NCBI RefSeq assembly: GCF_013377085.1
Contig: NZ_JACAAX010000003.1
Span: 124,001-188,000, forward strand
Direction of reading: 5' to 3'
From: Rhodoplanes sp.
GTDB lineage: Bacteria; Pseudomonadota; Alphaproteobacteria; Rhizobiales; Xanthobacteraceae
DNA length: 64,000 nt
The translations under genes and the position numbers were made by a program. The notes beneath the pieces are model-generated. The model saw nothing but the letters and a program-made list of their open reading frames with translations. It was not told where the DNA came from and ran no database searches. Below, one piece after another: positions 24,853 to 33,385 of this stretch; positions within the stretch are counted from its first letter, which is position 1; each line of letters opens with the position of its first letter.

Positions 24853-24973
24853 CATTCCGGGACGCGCGCATGAGCGCGCGGGCCCGGAATCCATATCCCC
24901 GGCGCCGATGGTTTCTGAAACACAGGGGTTATGGGTTCCGGGCTCGGCGCTTCGCGCCGCCCCGGAACGACGG
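24853..24973. repeat. Extragenic palindrome, family A
   Basis: GTCATTCCGGGACGCGCG and GCGCCGCCCCGGAACGACG enclose CCCGGAATCCATA and GGTTATGGGTTCCGGG. It is located in the divergent region between the symporter and the LysR gene, just upstream of the latter. Confidence 0.8.
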
Positions 24974-24990
24974 GTGTTGTGGAGCCCCGC

Positions 24991-25908
24991 ATGGATCTCA
25001 AGCAGGTTCGCTGTTTCGTCGAGGTGGCGGAGCGGCTGCATTTCGGCCGGGCCGCCGAGCGGCTGCGGCTTGCCCAGTCGGTGGTCAGCCGGCAGGTGGC
25101 CCAGCTCGAGGAGACGCTGTCGGTGCGCCTCCTCGAACGCAACAAGCGGGCGCCGATCCGCCTCACGCCGGCCGGCGAGCTTTTCCTCGACGAGGCGCGG
25201 GCGGCGCTGGCGCAGTTCGACAAGGCGGAGCTGGTGGTGCGCCAGGCCGGGCGCGGCGAGCGCGGCCGCATCGAGATCGGCTACGTCGCGTCGGCGACCT
25301 ATTCGGGCCTCTTGCCCTCCGCCGTGTTCGAGTTCCGGCGCGAGCGGCCGGGCATCACCGTCTCGCTCACCGAGATGGAGACCTGGCGCCAGCTCGAGGC
25401 GCTGTCGGAGGGCCGCATCGATGTCGGCTTTTTGCGGCCGCGGCCGGATACGCCGTCCGGCATCGTCGTGGTGCCGCAACTGCGCGAGCCGATCCTGGTG
25501 GCGCTGCGCGCCGACCATCCGCTCGCCGCCGGCGGCGGCCCGATCGCGGCGGCCCGGCTCGCCGGGGAGGACTTCATCGTGCCGCAGGCCGACGACCGCC
25601 TCGGCTTCGGCGGCCACACCCTGGCGATCGGCCGGGCCGGCAGCTTCACGCCACGCATCGTCCATCACGTGCGCGACTTCATCTCGGTCCTGAACCTGGT
25701 CGGCGTCGGCCTCGGCGTCGCCGCGGTGCCGTCCTCGCTGCAGCGGGTGCGGCTCGCCGATATCGCCTACCGGCCGCTTGCCGACTGCCTCGTCCATGCC
25801 GAGCTCGCCGCCGCCTGTCGGCGCAGCGGCAACGCCGCCGTGGTGCGCAGCTTGCTGAAGGTCCTGCGCCGGCGCGGCGAGACCGTGCTGCCGGTCGTGC
25901 TGGAATGA
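24991..25908 (+). CDS. LysR-family transcriptional regulator
   Basis: This 305-residue protein has an N-terminal winged helix-turn-helix MDLKQVRCFVEVAERLHFGR ... RLAQSVVSRQVAQLEETL (residues 1-60) and a two-lobed co-inducer domain. The start is placed at ATG 24991 because the helix-turn-helix begins there; the upstream in-frame codons translate a palindromic repeat. The effector domain has IEIGYVASATYSGLLPSAV, common in BenM/CatR-like members. It probably controls the divergent sodium:solute symporter or its own gene. The aminotransferase gene follows after 160 bp in the same direction. Confidence 0.9.
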   Translation: MDLKQVRCFVEVAERLHFGRAAERLRLAQSVVSRQVAQLEETLSVRLLERNKRAPIRLTPAGELFLDEARAALAQFDKAELVVRQAGRGERGRIEIGYVASATYSGLLPSAVFEFRRERPGITVSLTEMETWRQLEALSEGRIDVGFLRPRPDTPSGIVVVPQLREPILVALRADHPLAAGGGPIAAARLAGEDFIVPQADDRLGFGGHTLAIGRAGSFTPRIVHHVRDFISVLNLVGVGLGVAAVPSSLQRVRLADIAYRPLADCLVHAELAAACRRSGNAAVVRSLLKVLRRRGETVLPVVLE

Positions 25909-26070
25909 CGGGGAAATTTTTCGCCCGCCCGGGCCTGGAGAGCAAACAAGCCGGGCGGCGAATCGGCCCGGCGTAGCCCGCTTGTTCTCCGTGTGCGATT
26001 TTGGTTGCCCGCCCGGCTTTGCGGCGGCAAACACGGGCGCCCCCTCCGGCTCCATCAGACCGATCCCGCC

Positions 26071-27183
26071 ATGCCCGCCCGCTTCACCGCCCTCGTCGAG
26101 ACCCTTCCCGCGACCGTGCCGTTCGTCGGCCCGGAAACCCAGGAGCGCGCCCGCGGAAAGCCGTTCCGGGCCCGCATCGGCGCCAACGAGAACGCTTTCG
26201 GGGCCTCGCCCGAGGCCATCGCGGCGATGGCCGCAGGCGCCGCCGAGGCGTGGAAATACTGCGATCCCGAGAACCACGACCTCGAGCGGGCGATCGCCGC
26301 GGCGCACGGCGTCGCGCCCGAGAACATTTTTGTGGGTGAGGGGATCGACGGCATCTTGGGGCTCGTCGTGCGCCTCTTGATCGAGCCCGGACAGCCGGTC
26401 GTCTCCTCGCTCGGCGCCTATCCGACCTTCAACTTCCATGTCGCCGGTTTTGGTGGGCGCCTCGTCACGGTGCCGTATCGCGACGATCGCGAGGATCCGC
26501 AGGCGCTGCTCGACGCCGTGCGGCGCGAGCGCGCCTCGCTCGTCTACATCGCCAATCCCGACAACCCGATGGGCACCTGGTGGCCGGCCGCCGAGATCGC
26601 CCGCATGGTCGACGCGATGCCGGACGACGCGCTGCTGCTGCTCGACGAGGCCTATGCGGAGTTCGCCCCCGACGGCGTCTCGCCGCGGCTCGATCCCGCC
26701 GACCCGCGGGTGCTGCGGCTGCGGACCTTCTCCAAGGCGCACGGCCTTGCCGGCATAAGGGTCGGCTACGCCATCGGGGCGCCGGCCCTGATCAAGGCCT
26801 TCGACAAGATCCGCAACCATTTCGGCGTCAACCGCATCGGCCAGGCTGGCGCGCTCGCCGCGATCGGCGATCCCGGCCATCTCGTCCGGGTCCGCGAAAA
26901 GGTCGAGTTTTCGCGCGCCCGCATCGGCGCGATCGCGCAACAGCACGGGCTCGCGCCGCTGCCGTCGGCGACCAATTTCGTCACGGTGGACTGCGGCCGT
27001 GACGGCGCCTATGCGCGCCGCGTGCTGAACGCGCTGATCGAGCGCGACGTCTTCGTGCGCATGCCCGGCGTCCCGCCGCTCGACCGCTGCATCCGCATCG
27101 GCTGCGGCCTGCCGGCCGAGCTCGACGTGCTGGAACAGGCGCTTCCGGGCGCGCTGGTCGAGGCCGCGTCTCGCGGCGAATAA
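26071..27183 (+). CDS. Pyridoxal-phosphate aminotransferase, histidinol-phosphate aminotransferase-like
   Basis: This 370-residue fold-type I enzyme has NENAFGASPEA in the N-terminal arm, the cofactor-contact segment YIANPDNPMGTWW, the Asp in LLLDEAYAEFAP, and the Schiff-base lysine in RTFSKAHGLAGIRVGYAIG. HisC-like enzymes act on histidinol phosphate or aromatic amino acids. No his genes are nearby, so it may be a paralogue with another substrate. The ATG at 26071 matches the family N-terminus better than the frame upstream. It is isolated from other metabolic genes, so the pathway is not resolved. Confidence 0.85.
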   Translation: MPARFTALVETLPATVPFVGPETQERARGKPFRARIGANENAFGASPEAIAAMAAGAAEAWKYCDPENHDLERAIAAAHGVAPENIFVGEGIDGILGLVVRLLIEPGQPVVSSLGAYPTFNFHVAGFGGRLVTVPYRDDREDPQALLDAVRRERASLVYIANPDNPMGTWWPAAEIARMVDAMPDDALLLLDEAYAEFAPDGVSPRLDPADPRVLRLRTFSKAHGLAGIRVGYAIGAPALIKAFDKIRNHFGVNRIGQAGALAAIGDPGHLVRVREKVEFSRARIGAIAQQHGLAPLPSATNFVTVDCGRDGAYARRVLNALIERDVFVRMPGVPPLDRCIRIGCGLPAELDVLEQALPGALVEAASRGE

Positions 27184-27204
27184 GGCTCCGGGCAGTTCGT
27201 TCTC

Positions 27205-27249
27205 CGCCGTTCCGGGGCGCGGGCCGAAGGCGTCGTCCGCCCCGCGCGC
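27205..27249. repeat. Partial family A palindrome
   Basis: Only one end (CGTTCCGGGGCGCGGGCCGAAGGCG) of the family A element is recognisable after the aminotransferase stop, so this is a decayed or truncated copy. Confidence 0.5.
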
Positions 27250-27669
27250 TCAGGCGCCGTCGTCCTCGCGGCGTGGGCGCGGGCGCCGCTCCTGCGGCGG
27301 CAGGGTGCGGGCGAGATGCAGCACCAGGTCACGCGCCGCCGCATGGATGATGGCGCGCTCGGCTGCACCGATGCGCGATCCGGACCGCAGCTCGTGTCCG
27401 GCCGGCGCGCTGCGCGGCTTCGTCACGACGACACTGCCGCGGTTCGTCGCGACGGCAGACGGTCTCGACGGGGGTACGGCGTCATCGGCGTCCGGGTGCG
27501 CGGGTCCACGGTCGGGCTCCGTGCGGGCTGGTGTTTCCGCTCGAAACCGGCAAGTCTCGTGCCACACACGACGTAAGCCTGCGACCACGCGACCCATTCC
27601 AAGCTGCGGCTCCGGCGCCGAGGCCAAAGCCGACCCCGGTCGGTACGCCCCGGGTGATGACGGTTTCAT
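27250..27669 (-). CDS. Uncharacterised basic protein, doubtful
   Basis: This 139-codon frame fills part of a 670-bp gap between the aminotransferase and rpe. The first ~95 residues are Arg/Pro/Ala-rich without recognisable structure. The last 45 (RIGAAERAIIHAAARDLVLH onward, then an Arg-rich tail) read like an amphipathic helix of a real protein. I recognise no family. A shorter start inside the frame is possible. In such GC-rich DNA open frames occur by chance, so it is listed only because the gap holds nothing better. Confidence 0.3.
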   Translation of the reverse strand: MKPSSPGAYRPGSALASAPEPQLGMGRVVAGLRRVWHETCRFRAETPARTEPDRGPAHPDADDAVPPSRPSAVATNRGSVVVTKPRSAPAGHELRSGSRIGAAERAIIHAAARDLVLHLARTLPPQERRPRPRREDDGA

Positions 27670-27854
27670 GACGCCCGGAGAGAAGCCGCGCGCCGCGCCG
27701 CTTCATCTGGGCTGAAGCGGCTCTTCAGAACATTCAAATTTACCGATGTATGGGCGGCGCGCAAGCTGTCCGTCGCTCCCGGCCCCCCGGCGCTCCGTGT
27801 CGCGTCGCCCCGCCGGGGGCCGCCCAGTCCTGCCAGCCTCAGCGAGTGACCGCC

Positions 27855-28547
27855 ATGATGCCCGTGATCGCGCCCTCGATCCTGTCCGCCGATTTCGCCC
27901 GTCTCGGCGCCGAGATCGCCGCCGTCGAGGCGGCCGGCGCCGACTGGATCCATTTCGACGTGATGGACAACCATTTCGTCCCGAACCTCACCTTCGGCCC
28001 GATGGTGCTGAAGGCGGTGCGGCCGCACACGGCGCTGCCGATCGACGTGCACCTGATGGTGCAGCCGGTCGACGCCCTGATCGAGGGATTCGCGGCGGCC
28101 GGCGCCGACCTGATCTCGGTCCATGTCGAGGCCTGCCCGCATCTCGACCGCAGCCTCCAGCTCATCCGCGCCAACGGCAAGCAGACCGGCGTCGTGCTCA
28201 ACCCGTCGACCCCGGCCGCGGCGCTCGACTGCGTGTTGCCCGGGGTCGACCTCGTGCTGCTGATGACGGTCAATCCCGGCTTCGCCGGCCAGAGCTTCAT
28301 CCGCCCGGTGCTGGAGAAAATCAAAACCGTACGGCGCATGATCGACGCCACCGGCAAGCCGATCCGGCTGCAGATCGACGGCGGCGTCACGCCTGCCACC
28401 ATCGGCGAGGCGGCGGCGGCCGGGGCCGACACCTTCGTGGCCGGCAGCGCGATTTTTGGCGCGAAGGACTATGGCGAGGCCATCGCGGCGCTGCGCCGCG
28501 GCGCCGCCCTCGGGGCCGGGGCCGGGGACCTGCGGGTCGCCGTGTGA
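27855..28547 (+). CDS. rpe: Ribulose-phosphate 3-epimerase
   Basis: This 230-residue (beta/alpha)8 barrel enzyme interconverts ribulose 5-phosphate and xylulose 5-phosphate in the pentose phosphate and Calvin cycles. Motifs are [13 protein letters not shown] (residues 5-17), [17 protein letters not shown] with the metal His and Asp, [19 protein letters not shown], and the phosphate-binding LQIDGGV and FVAGSAIFG. The paired ATG codons at 27855 and 27858 both fit; there is no strong ribosome-binding site. The last ~15 residues ([14 protein letters not shown]) are slightly longer than usual. No Calvin-cycle genes are in the window. Confidence 0.93.
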   Translation: MMPVIAPSILSADFARLGAEIAAVEAAGADWIHFDVMDNHFVPNLTFGPMVLKAVRPHTALPIDVHLMVQPVDALIEGFAAAGADLISVHVEACPHLDRSLQLIRANGKQTGVVLNPSTPAAALDCVLPGVDLVLLMTVNPGFAGQSFIRPVLEKIKTVRRMIDATGKPIRLQIDGGVTPATIGEAAAAGADTFVAGSAIFGAKDYGEAIAALRRGAALGAGAGDLRVAV

Positions 28548-28604
28548 GGCCGATCACGGTCCGCCGGCGGCCCGGGGCGTAAATGGGGAGCGAGGAGCTT
28601 CCCG

Positions 28605-28871
28605 ATGTCGCGCCGCTCGTCCGCCCTGGTGTTCGCCGTCCTGTGGACGGGGGCTATGCCGTGGACGGCCCTTCCGGGCGATATCGGGCCGGCGGCCGCG
28701 CTGATCGTTCTGATCGCGCTGATCATTCTGGGCGTCCTCGCCGGCCTGATCTGCTACCGACTGTCGGGGCCGACCTGGGTCGACGCCGACACTCGCTCGT
28801 CTCGGACCGGCGAGGCCCAGCGGCCGTCCGGCTCGCCGGGTTGCGGTTTATCAAAGCTGACGCATTCGTAG
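28605..28871 (+). CDS. Small single-span membrane protein, hypothetical
   Basis: This 88-residue frame is preceded by a good ribosome-binding site (GCGAGGAG, seven bases from ATG). It has a signal-like N-terminus (ALVFAVLWTGAMPWTA) and a strong transmembrane helix (AAALIVLIALIILGVLAG, ~residues 30-50) followed by a polar tail. No family is recognised. It ends just before the YeeE/YedE-type transporter gene and may be co-transcribed with it. Confidence 0.55.
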   Translation: MSRRSSALVFAVLWTGAMPWTALPGDIGPAAALIVLIALIILGVLAGLICYRLSGPTWVDADTRSSRTGEAQRPSGSPGCGLSKLTHS

Positions 28872-28923
28872 CCCCGCATGCTTGTCCGGCACGGCCCCCG
28901 AGGGCCGCGGAGGCGTGGCACGC

Positions 28924-30012
28924 GTGGATCTGATCACGATCATCGAAACCTTGGGCGATGGCCCCGTGCTGGCGCTCGGCGGCGTCGCCGTCGGGGCGGC
29001 CTTCGGGTTCGCGGCGCAAAGGAGCCGCTTCTGCCTGCGCGCCGCGTCGATCGAGTTCTTTCACGGCCATGTCGGCCAGAAGGTCGCGATCTGGCTGATG
29101 GCCTTCGCCACCGCGGTGGTGTGGACGCAAGCCTTCATCCTGCTCGGCCTGCTGGATGTCTCCGAGGCGCGCCAGCTCGCCCAGCGCGGCAGCCTGTCGG
29201 GCGCCGTCGTCGGCGGCCTGATGTTCGGCGCCGGTATGATCATGACGCGCGGCTGCGCCAGCCGCCTGCTGGTGCTGTCGGCGACCGGAAACCTGCGGGC
29301 GCTGCTCTCCGGCCTGGTGATGGCCGTGACGGCGCAGTCGGCGTTCCGCGGGGCGTTGGCGCCGCTGCGCGAAATCATCACGGGCTGGTGGACCATCGAC
29401 GGCGCCGGCGCCCGCGATCTGCTGGTGGTGCTAGGCCTCGGCCACGGGCACGCGCTTGCGGTCGGGCTGGTGTGGTGCGCGGCGGCGTATTTCTATGCGG
29501 TGAAAAGCAAGTTGCCGGCCGGCACCTGGTTCACGGCCTCGGGCGTCGGCGGCATGGTGGCGGTCGGCTGGCTGTTCACCTATGGGATCTCGCAGGCGAG
29601 CTTCGCGCCGACCCGGATCACCAGCATCACGTTCACGGGTCCGTCGGCCGACACGCTGATGTTCGTGCTCGACCAGTCGCGGATGATCTGGAACTTCGAC
29701 ATCGGCCTGGTGCCGGGCGTCTTTCTCGGCTCGCTCGCCGGCGCGCTGCTGTTCAAGGAGTTCGAGCTGCAGGGGTTTCGCGATGCGCTCGGCATGCGGC
29801 GCTACATCGTCGGCGCCGTGCTGATGGGCTTCGGCGGCATGCTGGCGGGCGGCTGCGCGGTCGGCGCCGGCGTGTCGGGCGGGGCCATCTTCGCCCTGAC
29901 CGCCTGGGTGACGCTCGCCTGCATCTGGGCGGCCGCCGGCATCACGGATTTCCTGATGGACCGCGAGGCCCCGCTGCCGGCCGCCGAGCCGGCCTCCGGC
30001 CGGGCCGGGTGA
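28924..30012 (+). CDS. YeeE/YedE family sulfur transporter (SoxT/TsuA-like)
   Basis: This ~362-residue multi-pass membrane protein of the sulf_transp (PF04143) family keeps the three conserved cysteine segments: RSRFCLRAA near the N-terminus, MTRGCASRLL (~residue 110) and LAGGCAVGAGVSGG (~residue 305). In TsuA-type proteins these cysteines guide thiosulfate across the inner membrane. SoxT proteins of this family lie beside soxS and soxR in other thiosulfate oxidisers, and here the gene abuts soxS tail to tail. GTG 28924 is preferred (GGAGG about ten bases upstream); GTG 28915 and TTG 28882 are alternatives. A role in importing thiosulfate or a sulfane-sulfur signal is likely. Confidence 0.85.
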   Translation: MDLITIIETLGDGPVLALGGVAVGAAFGFAAQRSRFCLRAASIEFFHGHVGQKVAIWLMAFATAVVWTQAFILLGLLDVSEARQLAQRGSLSGAVVGGLMFGAGMIMTRGCASRLLVLSATGNLRALLSGLVMAVTAQSAFRGALAPLREIITGWWTIDGAGARDLLVVLGLGHGHALAVGLVWCAAAYFYAVKSKLPAGTWFTASGVGGMVAVGWLFTYGISQASFAPTRITSITFTGPSADTLMFVLDQSRMIWNFDIGLVPGVFLGSLAGALLFKEFELQGFRDALGMRRYIVGAVLMGFGGMLAGGCAVGAGVSGGAIFALTAWVTLACIWAAAGITDFLMDREAPLPAAEPASGRAG

Positions 30013-30414
30013 TCACTCCGCCGGCAGCAGCTCCAAAAGCTTGTCGAGGCGGGCCCAGAAAAACTCCTCGCCCGGATAGCCTTCGATGCGGCCGATCTCG
30101 GCGTCGCCGATCGTGAGCACGAAGGTCGGGGTGTAGCGGATCGGGCGGGTGAGCTTCAGGCTCGATGTCGGCACGTCCCGCTTCTCGATCTCGCGGATCG
30201 GCGCGCGGCGGGCCTCCGGCGTCTTGCCGTAGACCGGGCCGATGCGCGCATCCCACTCCCGGCAATAGGGGCAGCCGACCTCGCGGACGTACACCAGCGC
30301 GACCGCGGGCGCCGCCGTCGCCACGCCGGCGAACGGCATGGCGACGGCGCCGCCGGCGATCAGCAGGGCAGTCCGGCGGCTCACGGGTCGCGGGCTCGAT
30401 TGTCGCTGCGTCAT
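30013..30414 (-). CDS. soxS: Thioredoxin-like protein SoxS
   Basis: This 133-residue periplasmic thioredoxin-fold protein has a twin-arginine-like signal (PVSRRTALLIAGGAVAMPFAG), the redox motif CPYC in REVGCPYCREWDARIGPVYG and the cis-Pro region RYTPTFVL. SoxS keeps SoxY in a reduced, active state. The start ATG 30414 is divergent from soxV, 105 bp away, and the shared region has a motif also found before soxA/soxY. It is convergent with the YeeE/YedE gene without any gap (stops at 30012/30013). Confidence 0.88.
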   Translation of the reverse strand: MTQRQSSPRPVSRRTALLIAGGAVAMPFAGVATAAPAVALVYVREVGCPYCREWDARIGPVYGKTPEARRAPIREIEKRDVPTSSLKLTRPIRYTPTFVLTIGDAEIGRIEGYPGEEFFWARLDKLLELLPAE

Positions 30415-30427
30415 GGATGCACGATAT

Positions 30428-30445
30428 CTTATATTTGCAAAGACG
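30428..30445. promoter_or_regulatory. Shared sox promoter motif, soxS/soxV region
   Basis: CTTATATTTGCAAAGACG matches CTTATATTCTCGAAGACG at 34319 in 15 of 18 positions. It is AT-rich in a GC-rich genome, centrally palindromic (TTTGCAAA) and sits between two divergent sox genes. It may be an operator for an ArsR-type sox repressor. Confidence 0.5.
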
Positions 30446-30519
30446 GCTGCGTTCGGGTCACCATACGCATCATACGACGAATGGCTGCGGGGCACACCCG
30501 CGGTGTGGGGGGACTGCGC

Positions 30520-31257
30520 ATGACCTTGGAGGTCGGGCTCGCCGCGGCCGCGATGGCGGGCCTCTTGTCGTTCCTCAGTCCGTGCGTGCTGCCGCTGGTG
30601 CCGCCCTATCTCACTTGGCTGGCCGGCGCGTCGCTCGACGAGATCGCCGGCGACGCGCCCCGTCCCGGCACCACGGCCCGGGCGTTCTTGCGCGCGCTGT
30701 TCTTCGTGGCGGGCTTCTCGGCCGTGTTCGTCGCGCTCGGCGCCAGCGCCTCGCTGCTCGGCCGGCTGCTGGTCGATCATCTGGCGCTGTTGTCGCGAAT
30801 CGCCGGTGTCGTCATCGTGGTGCTCGGGCTGCATTTCGTCGGGCTGTTGAGAATCCCGCTGCTCTATCGCGAGGCGCGGTTCGGCCTGGGTGGCCAGTCC
30901 GCGGGACTTTTGGGCGCCTTTGTGATGGGGCTCGCCTTCGCGTTCGGCTGGACGCCCTGCGTCGGCCCGGTGCTCGCCTCGATCCTGCTGATCGCCGGCA
31001 CCGAGGATTCGGCCGGGCAGGGCGCAGCACTGCTCGCCGCCTACGCGGCCGGCATCGGCGTGCCGTTCCTGCTCGCCGCCCTGTTCGTGCGGCCGTTCCT
31101 CGGCTTCCTCGAGCGGTTCCGCCGCCATCTCGGGGCGATCGAGAAGGCCATCGGCGTGATGCTGATCGTCACCGGCGTGCTGGTCTTCACCGGCGCCATG
31201 GCCGATGTCGCCGGCTGGCTGCTCGACGCGGTGCCGGCGCTGGGGCGCATCGGATGA
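30520..31257 (+). CDS. soxV: CcdA-type thiol-disulfide electron carrier SoxV
   Basis: This 245-residue inner-membrane protein of the DsbD/CcdA family has six helices and two conserved membrane cysteines, FLSPCVLPLVPPYLTWLAG (~residue 22) and GWTPCVGPVLASIL (~residue 145). CcdA-like SoxV passes electrons from cytoplasmic thioredoxin to the periplasmic thioredoxins SoxS/SoxW, which keep SoxYZ reduced. The ATG at 30520 has GGGGGGA upstream. It is the first gene of a plus-strand run, with an unrelated minus-strand gene abutting its end. Confidence 0.9.
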   Translation: MTLEVGLAAAAMAGLLSFLSPCVLPLVPPYLTWLAGASLDEIAGDAPRPGTTARAFLRALFFVAGFSAVFVALGASASLLGRLLVDHLALLSRIAGVVIVVLGLHFVGLLRIPLLYREARFGLGGQSAGLLGAFVMGLAFAFGWTPCVGPVLASILLIAGTEDSAGQGAALLAAYAAGIGVPFLLAALFVRPFLGFLERFRRHLGAIEKAIGVMLIVTGVLVFTGAMADVAGWLLDAVPALGRIG

Positions 31258-31259
31258 GG

Positions 31260-31883
31260 TCAGCCGTAGCGGAAGCGCAAAAGCTGCTCGAAGGCGCGCA
31301 GCTCGATGAGAAAGCGATGCAGCAGCTCGCCGTCGCCGGCCGCAACCGCCGCCGGCAGGCGGTCGAGCGAGGCGCGGGCGCCGTCGACCAGGCGGCGGAA
31401 ATCCGGATCGGTCTTCACGGCCGCCGGCGCCTCGCCGTCGCAGCGAGCAAAGGCTGCATCGCTCGCCGCCGCAGCCGACGTGATCGCGGCGCGCAGGCTG
31501 CCGTCGCCGAGATCGGGGGCACGCGTGCGGTGCTGGTCGAGCGCCGCATAGATGTCGACGAGCTCGCCCACGCAGTCGGCCAGCACGCGCCGGCCGGCGG
31601 CGCGGCGGGCCGCGGCGAGATCGGCGGCGAGCGCCTCGGTCTCCTGGCCGGCAGCTTGGAGGTCGCCGTCGTCGACTGCCGCCAGCGCCGCTTTTGCGCG
31701 CGCCGCATAGGGCTGGCCGAGGGATTTCATCAGCCGCTCCAGCGCCAGCGCGGCGAGATCGGCATTGCCGGTGCGGATGTAGCCGGCGGCGAGCCGGCGG
31801 TCGGCCAGCACGGACTCGTCGGCGGCGGGGAGCGGCGTTTGTGCGAAGACCGGGCCGGCTGTCGCGATGAGCAACACCGTCAT
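31260..31883 (-). CDS. Periplasmic hypothetical protein in the sox cluster
   Basis: This 207-residue protein has a signal peptide (MTVLLIATAGPVFAQ, cleavage after AQ) and an almost entirely helical, Ala-rich mature part (LAALALERLMKSLGQPYAAR and further repeat-like helices). I recognise no known family. It lies antiparallel between soxV and soxW and ends two bases after the soxV stop. The ATG at 31883 is used, but GTG codons 9-12 bp upstream with GGAGG are also good. It may be a haem- or ligand-free helical-bundle accessory of thiosulfate oxidation; that is a guess from location only. Confidence 0.7.
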   Translation of the reverse strand: MTVLLIATAGPVFAQTPLPAADESVLADRRLAAGYIRTGNADLAALALERLMKSLGQPYAARAKAALAAVDDGDLQAAGQETEALAADLAAARRAAGRRVLADCVGELVDIYAALDQHRTRAPDLGDGSLRAAITSAAAASDAAFARCDGEAPAAVKTDPDFRRLVDGARASLDRLPAAVAAGDGELLHRFLIELRAFEQLLRFRYG

Positions 31884-31904
31884 GATCAGCACCACGACGG
31901 TCCG

Positions 31905-31985
31905 CAGCCTCCGATCGTCCCCGCGAAGGCCGGGATCCTGGGGTCGGGACAAGGGCTGGATCCCCGCTTGCGCGAGGATGAGCGG
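31905..31985. repeat. Palindromic repeat, family E
   Basis: GTCCCCGCGAAGGCCGGGATCC at the left and GGATCCCCGCTTGCGCGAGGATGAG at the right form imperfect arms around a GGGTCGGGACAAGGGCT centre. It is the common 'CGTCATCCCCGCGAAGGCGGGGATCC' type of alphaproteobacterial repeat, lies upstream of soxW, and occurs once in the window. Confidence 0.65.
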
Positions 31986-32049
31986 CGTGCTGGTGCGAGA
32001 CCGACGAAATTGCGGTAGCATTCGAAAAAAGCTCATGAGGGAAACGTCC

Positions 32050-32622
32050 ATGCTGTCACGCCGTCTCTTGCTCGCCGCCGCTCTGGCGGGTTCGGGCCTC
32101 GCCGGCCGGCCGGGTTTTGCCGAGGAGCTGACGCTCGGCGAGGACGGGCTGCCGCATGTCGAGTGGTTCCTGCAGAGCCTGCTCGAGCTCGCCGACGACG
32201 TCACGCTTGCGGGCCAGAACGGCAAGCGCCTCGCCGTGATGTGGGAGCTGCGCGGCTGTCCCTATTGCCGCGAGACCCATGTCAAGAATCTCGGCGACCC
32301 GGCGATCAGCGGCTACATCCGCGAGCACTTCGAGGTGCTTCAGCTCAACATCACGGGCGCCCGCACCGTGGTCGACTTCGACGGCGAGAAGCTCACCGAG
32401 AAGGCGCTCGCCGACAAGTACGGCGTGCGCTTCACCCCGACCTTCCAGTTCTTCGGCGAAAGCGCCGACGCCATGAAGGCGAAAAAGCCGCGCGATCGCG
32501 AGGTGGCGCGGGCGCAGGGCTATCTCGAGCCGAAGCATTTTGTCGCACTCTTCCGCTTCGTCGCCGACAAGGCCTACGAGAAGGGCTCTCTGCGGGATTA
32601 CCTGCGCACGCAAGGGGCGTGA
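32050..32622 (+). CDS. soxW: Periplasmic thioredoxin-like protein SoxW
   Basis: This 190-residue thioredoxin-fold protein has a signal peptide (MLSRRLLLAAALAGSGLAGR), the active site CPYC in WELRGCPYCRETHVKNLGD, and cis-Pro in FTPTFQFFG. SoxW-type thioredoxins accept electrons from SoxV and reduce SoxYZ. The ATG at 32050 has GAGGGA at the right spacing; an in-frame ATG at 32035 is close behind. Both SoxS and SoxW in one cluster suggests two reductants. It is convergent with soxX, with a family B hairpin between them. Confidence 0.85.
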   Translation: MLSRRLLLAAALAGSGLAGRPGFAEELTLGEDGLPHVEWFLQSLLELADDVTLAGQNGKRLAVMWELRGCPYCRETHVKNLGDPAISGYIREHFEVLQLNITGARTVVDFDGEKLTEKALADKYGVRFTPTFQFFGESADAMKAKKPRDREVARAQGYLEPKHFVALFRFVADKAYEKGSLRDYLRTQGA

Positions 32623-32643
32623 AGACTGCGGCATCTCTCTTCT

Positions 32644-32673
32644 TCACCTCTCCCCGCAAGCGGGGAGAGGTGA
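32644..32673. repeat. Family B hairpin between soxW and soxX
   Basis: CACCTCTCCCCGCAAGCGGGGAGAGGTG is a perfect stem with an AA-containing loop, located between two convergent stops. It is a good candidate for a bidirectional mRNA 3' end. A remnant of a family A palindrome (CGCCCGGAATGACGG) lies at 32687-32702. Confidence 0.6.
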
Positions 32674-32722
32674 AGAGGGTGCCGCGTGCGCCCGGAATGA
32701 CGGCTCAGGCGGATCCGTCCCC

Positions 32723-33376
32723 TCACTTGTTCACCGGCGACTCCGGGTCGAGCAGGAACGCCACCGCGTCCTTGATCTGCTCGATGGTGAGGAACTTGTT
32801 GTGCCCGAAGCGCGGCATGTTCGAGCATGCGAACACGGCCTGGGCGTTGAACACCCGCTCGTAGACCTCCTTCTGGGCCTCGGCCGAGTTGCCCTTCAGC
32901 TTGCCGTAGCCCAGCAGGCTCGGGCCGAGCGTGCCGTAGCTGATCTCGGCCGGCGCGAGCTGGTGGCAGGCGTAGCAGTTGCCGCCGTTGGCGAGCTTGG
33001 GGTTGTCGCCCATGCGGCCGCCGAAGCCGGAGAGCGCGATCTTCTCGCCCTCCTTCCAGTTGCCCAGCAGCTTGCCGTCTCCCGGATAGACGACGGTCTT
33101 CTTCTCTCGCACCAGGATGGCGTCCGCATCGGCCTGCGGTGGCGTGTTGCGATATTGCGAGCACACCCGCATGGTGTCGTCCTGCGTCACGCGCGCCTGC
33201 ATGTCGGGCGGCAGGCCCGCCCAGGCAGCGGCGACGGCCTGCTCAAGGCGGTCGCGGCCGATGCCGGGCGCGACCTCGCCGGGCTTCGCCCCGGCAACGG
33301 GCTTTTCGTCGGCGGCCGAGACCGGAGCCGACAGGAGGAGAGCCGCGACGAATGTCGCGTAAAAGATCCTGATCAT
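32723..33376 (-). CDS. soxX: Sulfur oxidation c-type cytochrome SoxX
   Basis: This 217-residue periplasmic cytochrome has a signal peptide cleaved near SAADEK. The haem motif CYACH (C134, C137, H138) lies in NGGNCYACHQLAP, with a distal Met candidate in CSNMPRFGHNKF. It forms the SoxXA complex, which couples thiosulfate oxidatively to the SoxY cysteine. The longer N-terminal region (residues 22-125) fits the larger alphaproteobacterial SoxX form. It is downstream of soxA with nine bases between, on the minus strand, divergent from soxYZB. Confidence 0.92.
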   Translation of the reverse strand: MIRIFYATFVAALLLSAPVSAADEKPVAGAKPGEVAPGIGRDRLEQAVAAAWAGLPPDMQARVTQDDTMRVCSQYRNTPPQADADAILVREKKTVVYPGDGKLLGNWKEGEKIALSGFGGRMGDNPKLANGGNCYACHQLAPAEISYGTLGPSLLGYGKLKGNSAEAQKEVYERVFNAQAVFACSNMPRFGHNKFLTIEQIKDAVAFLLDPESPVNK

Positions 33377-33385
33377 CGGGGGTCC

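Noticed and set aside
23188-26946. A 1252-codon open frame on the minus strand spanning the symporter, LysR and aminotransferase region
   Set aside because: It is an antisense or shifted-frame shadow caused by high GC content. Its translation is Arg/Gly/His-rich without domains, while clear families lie in other frames.
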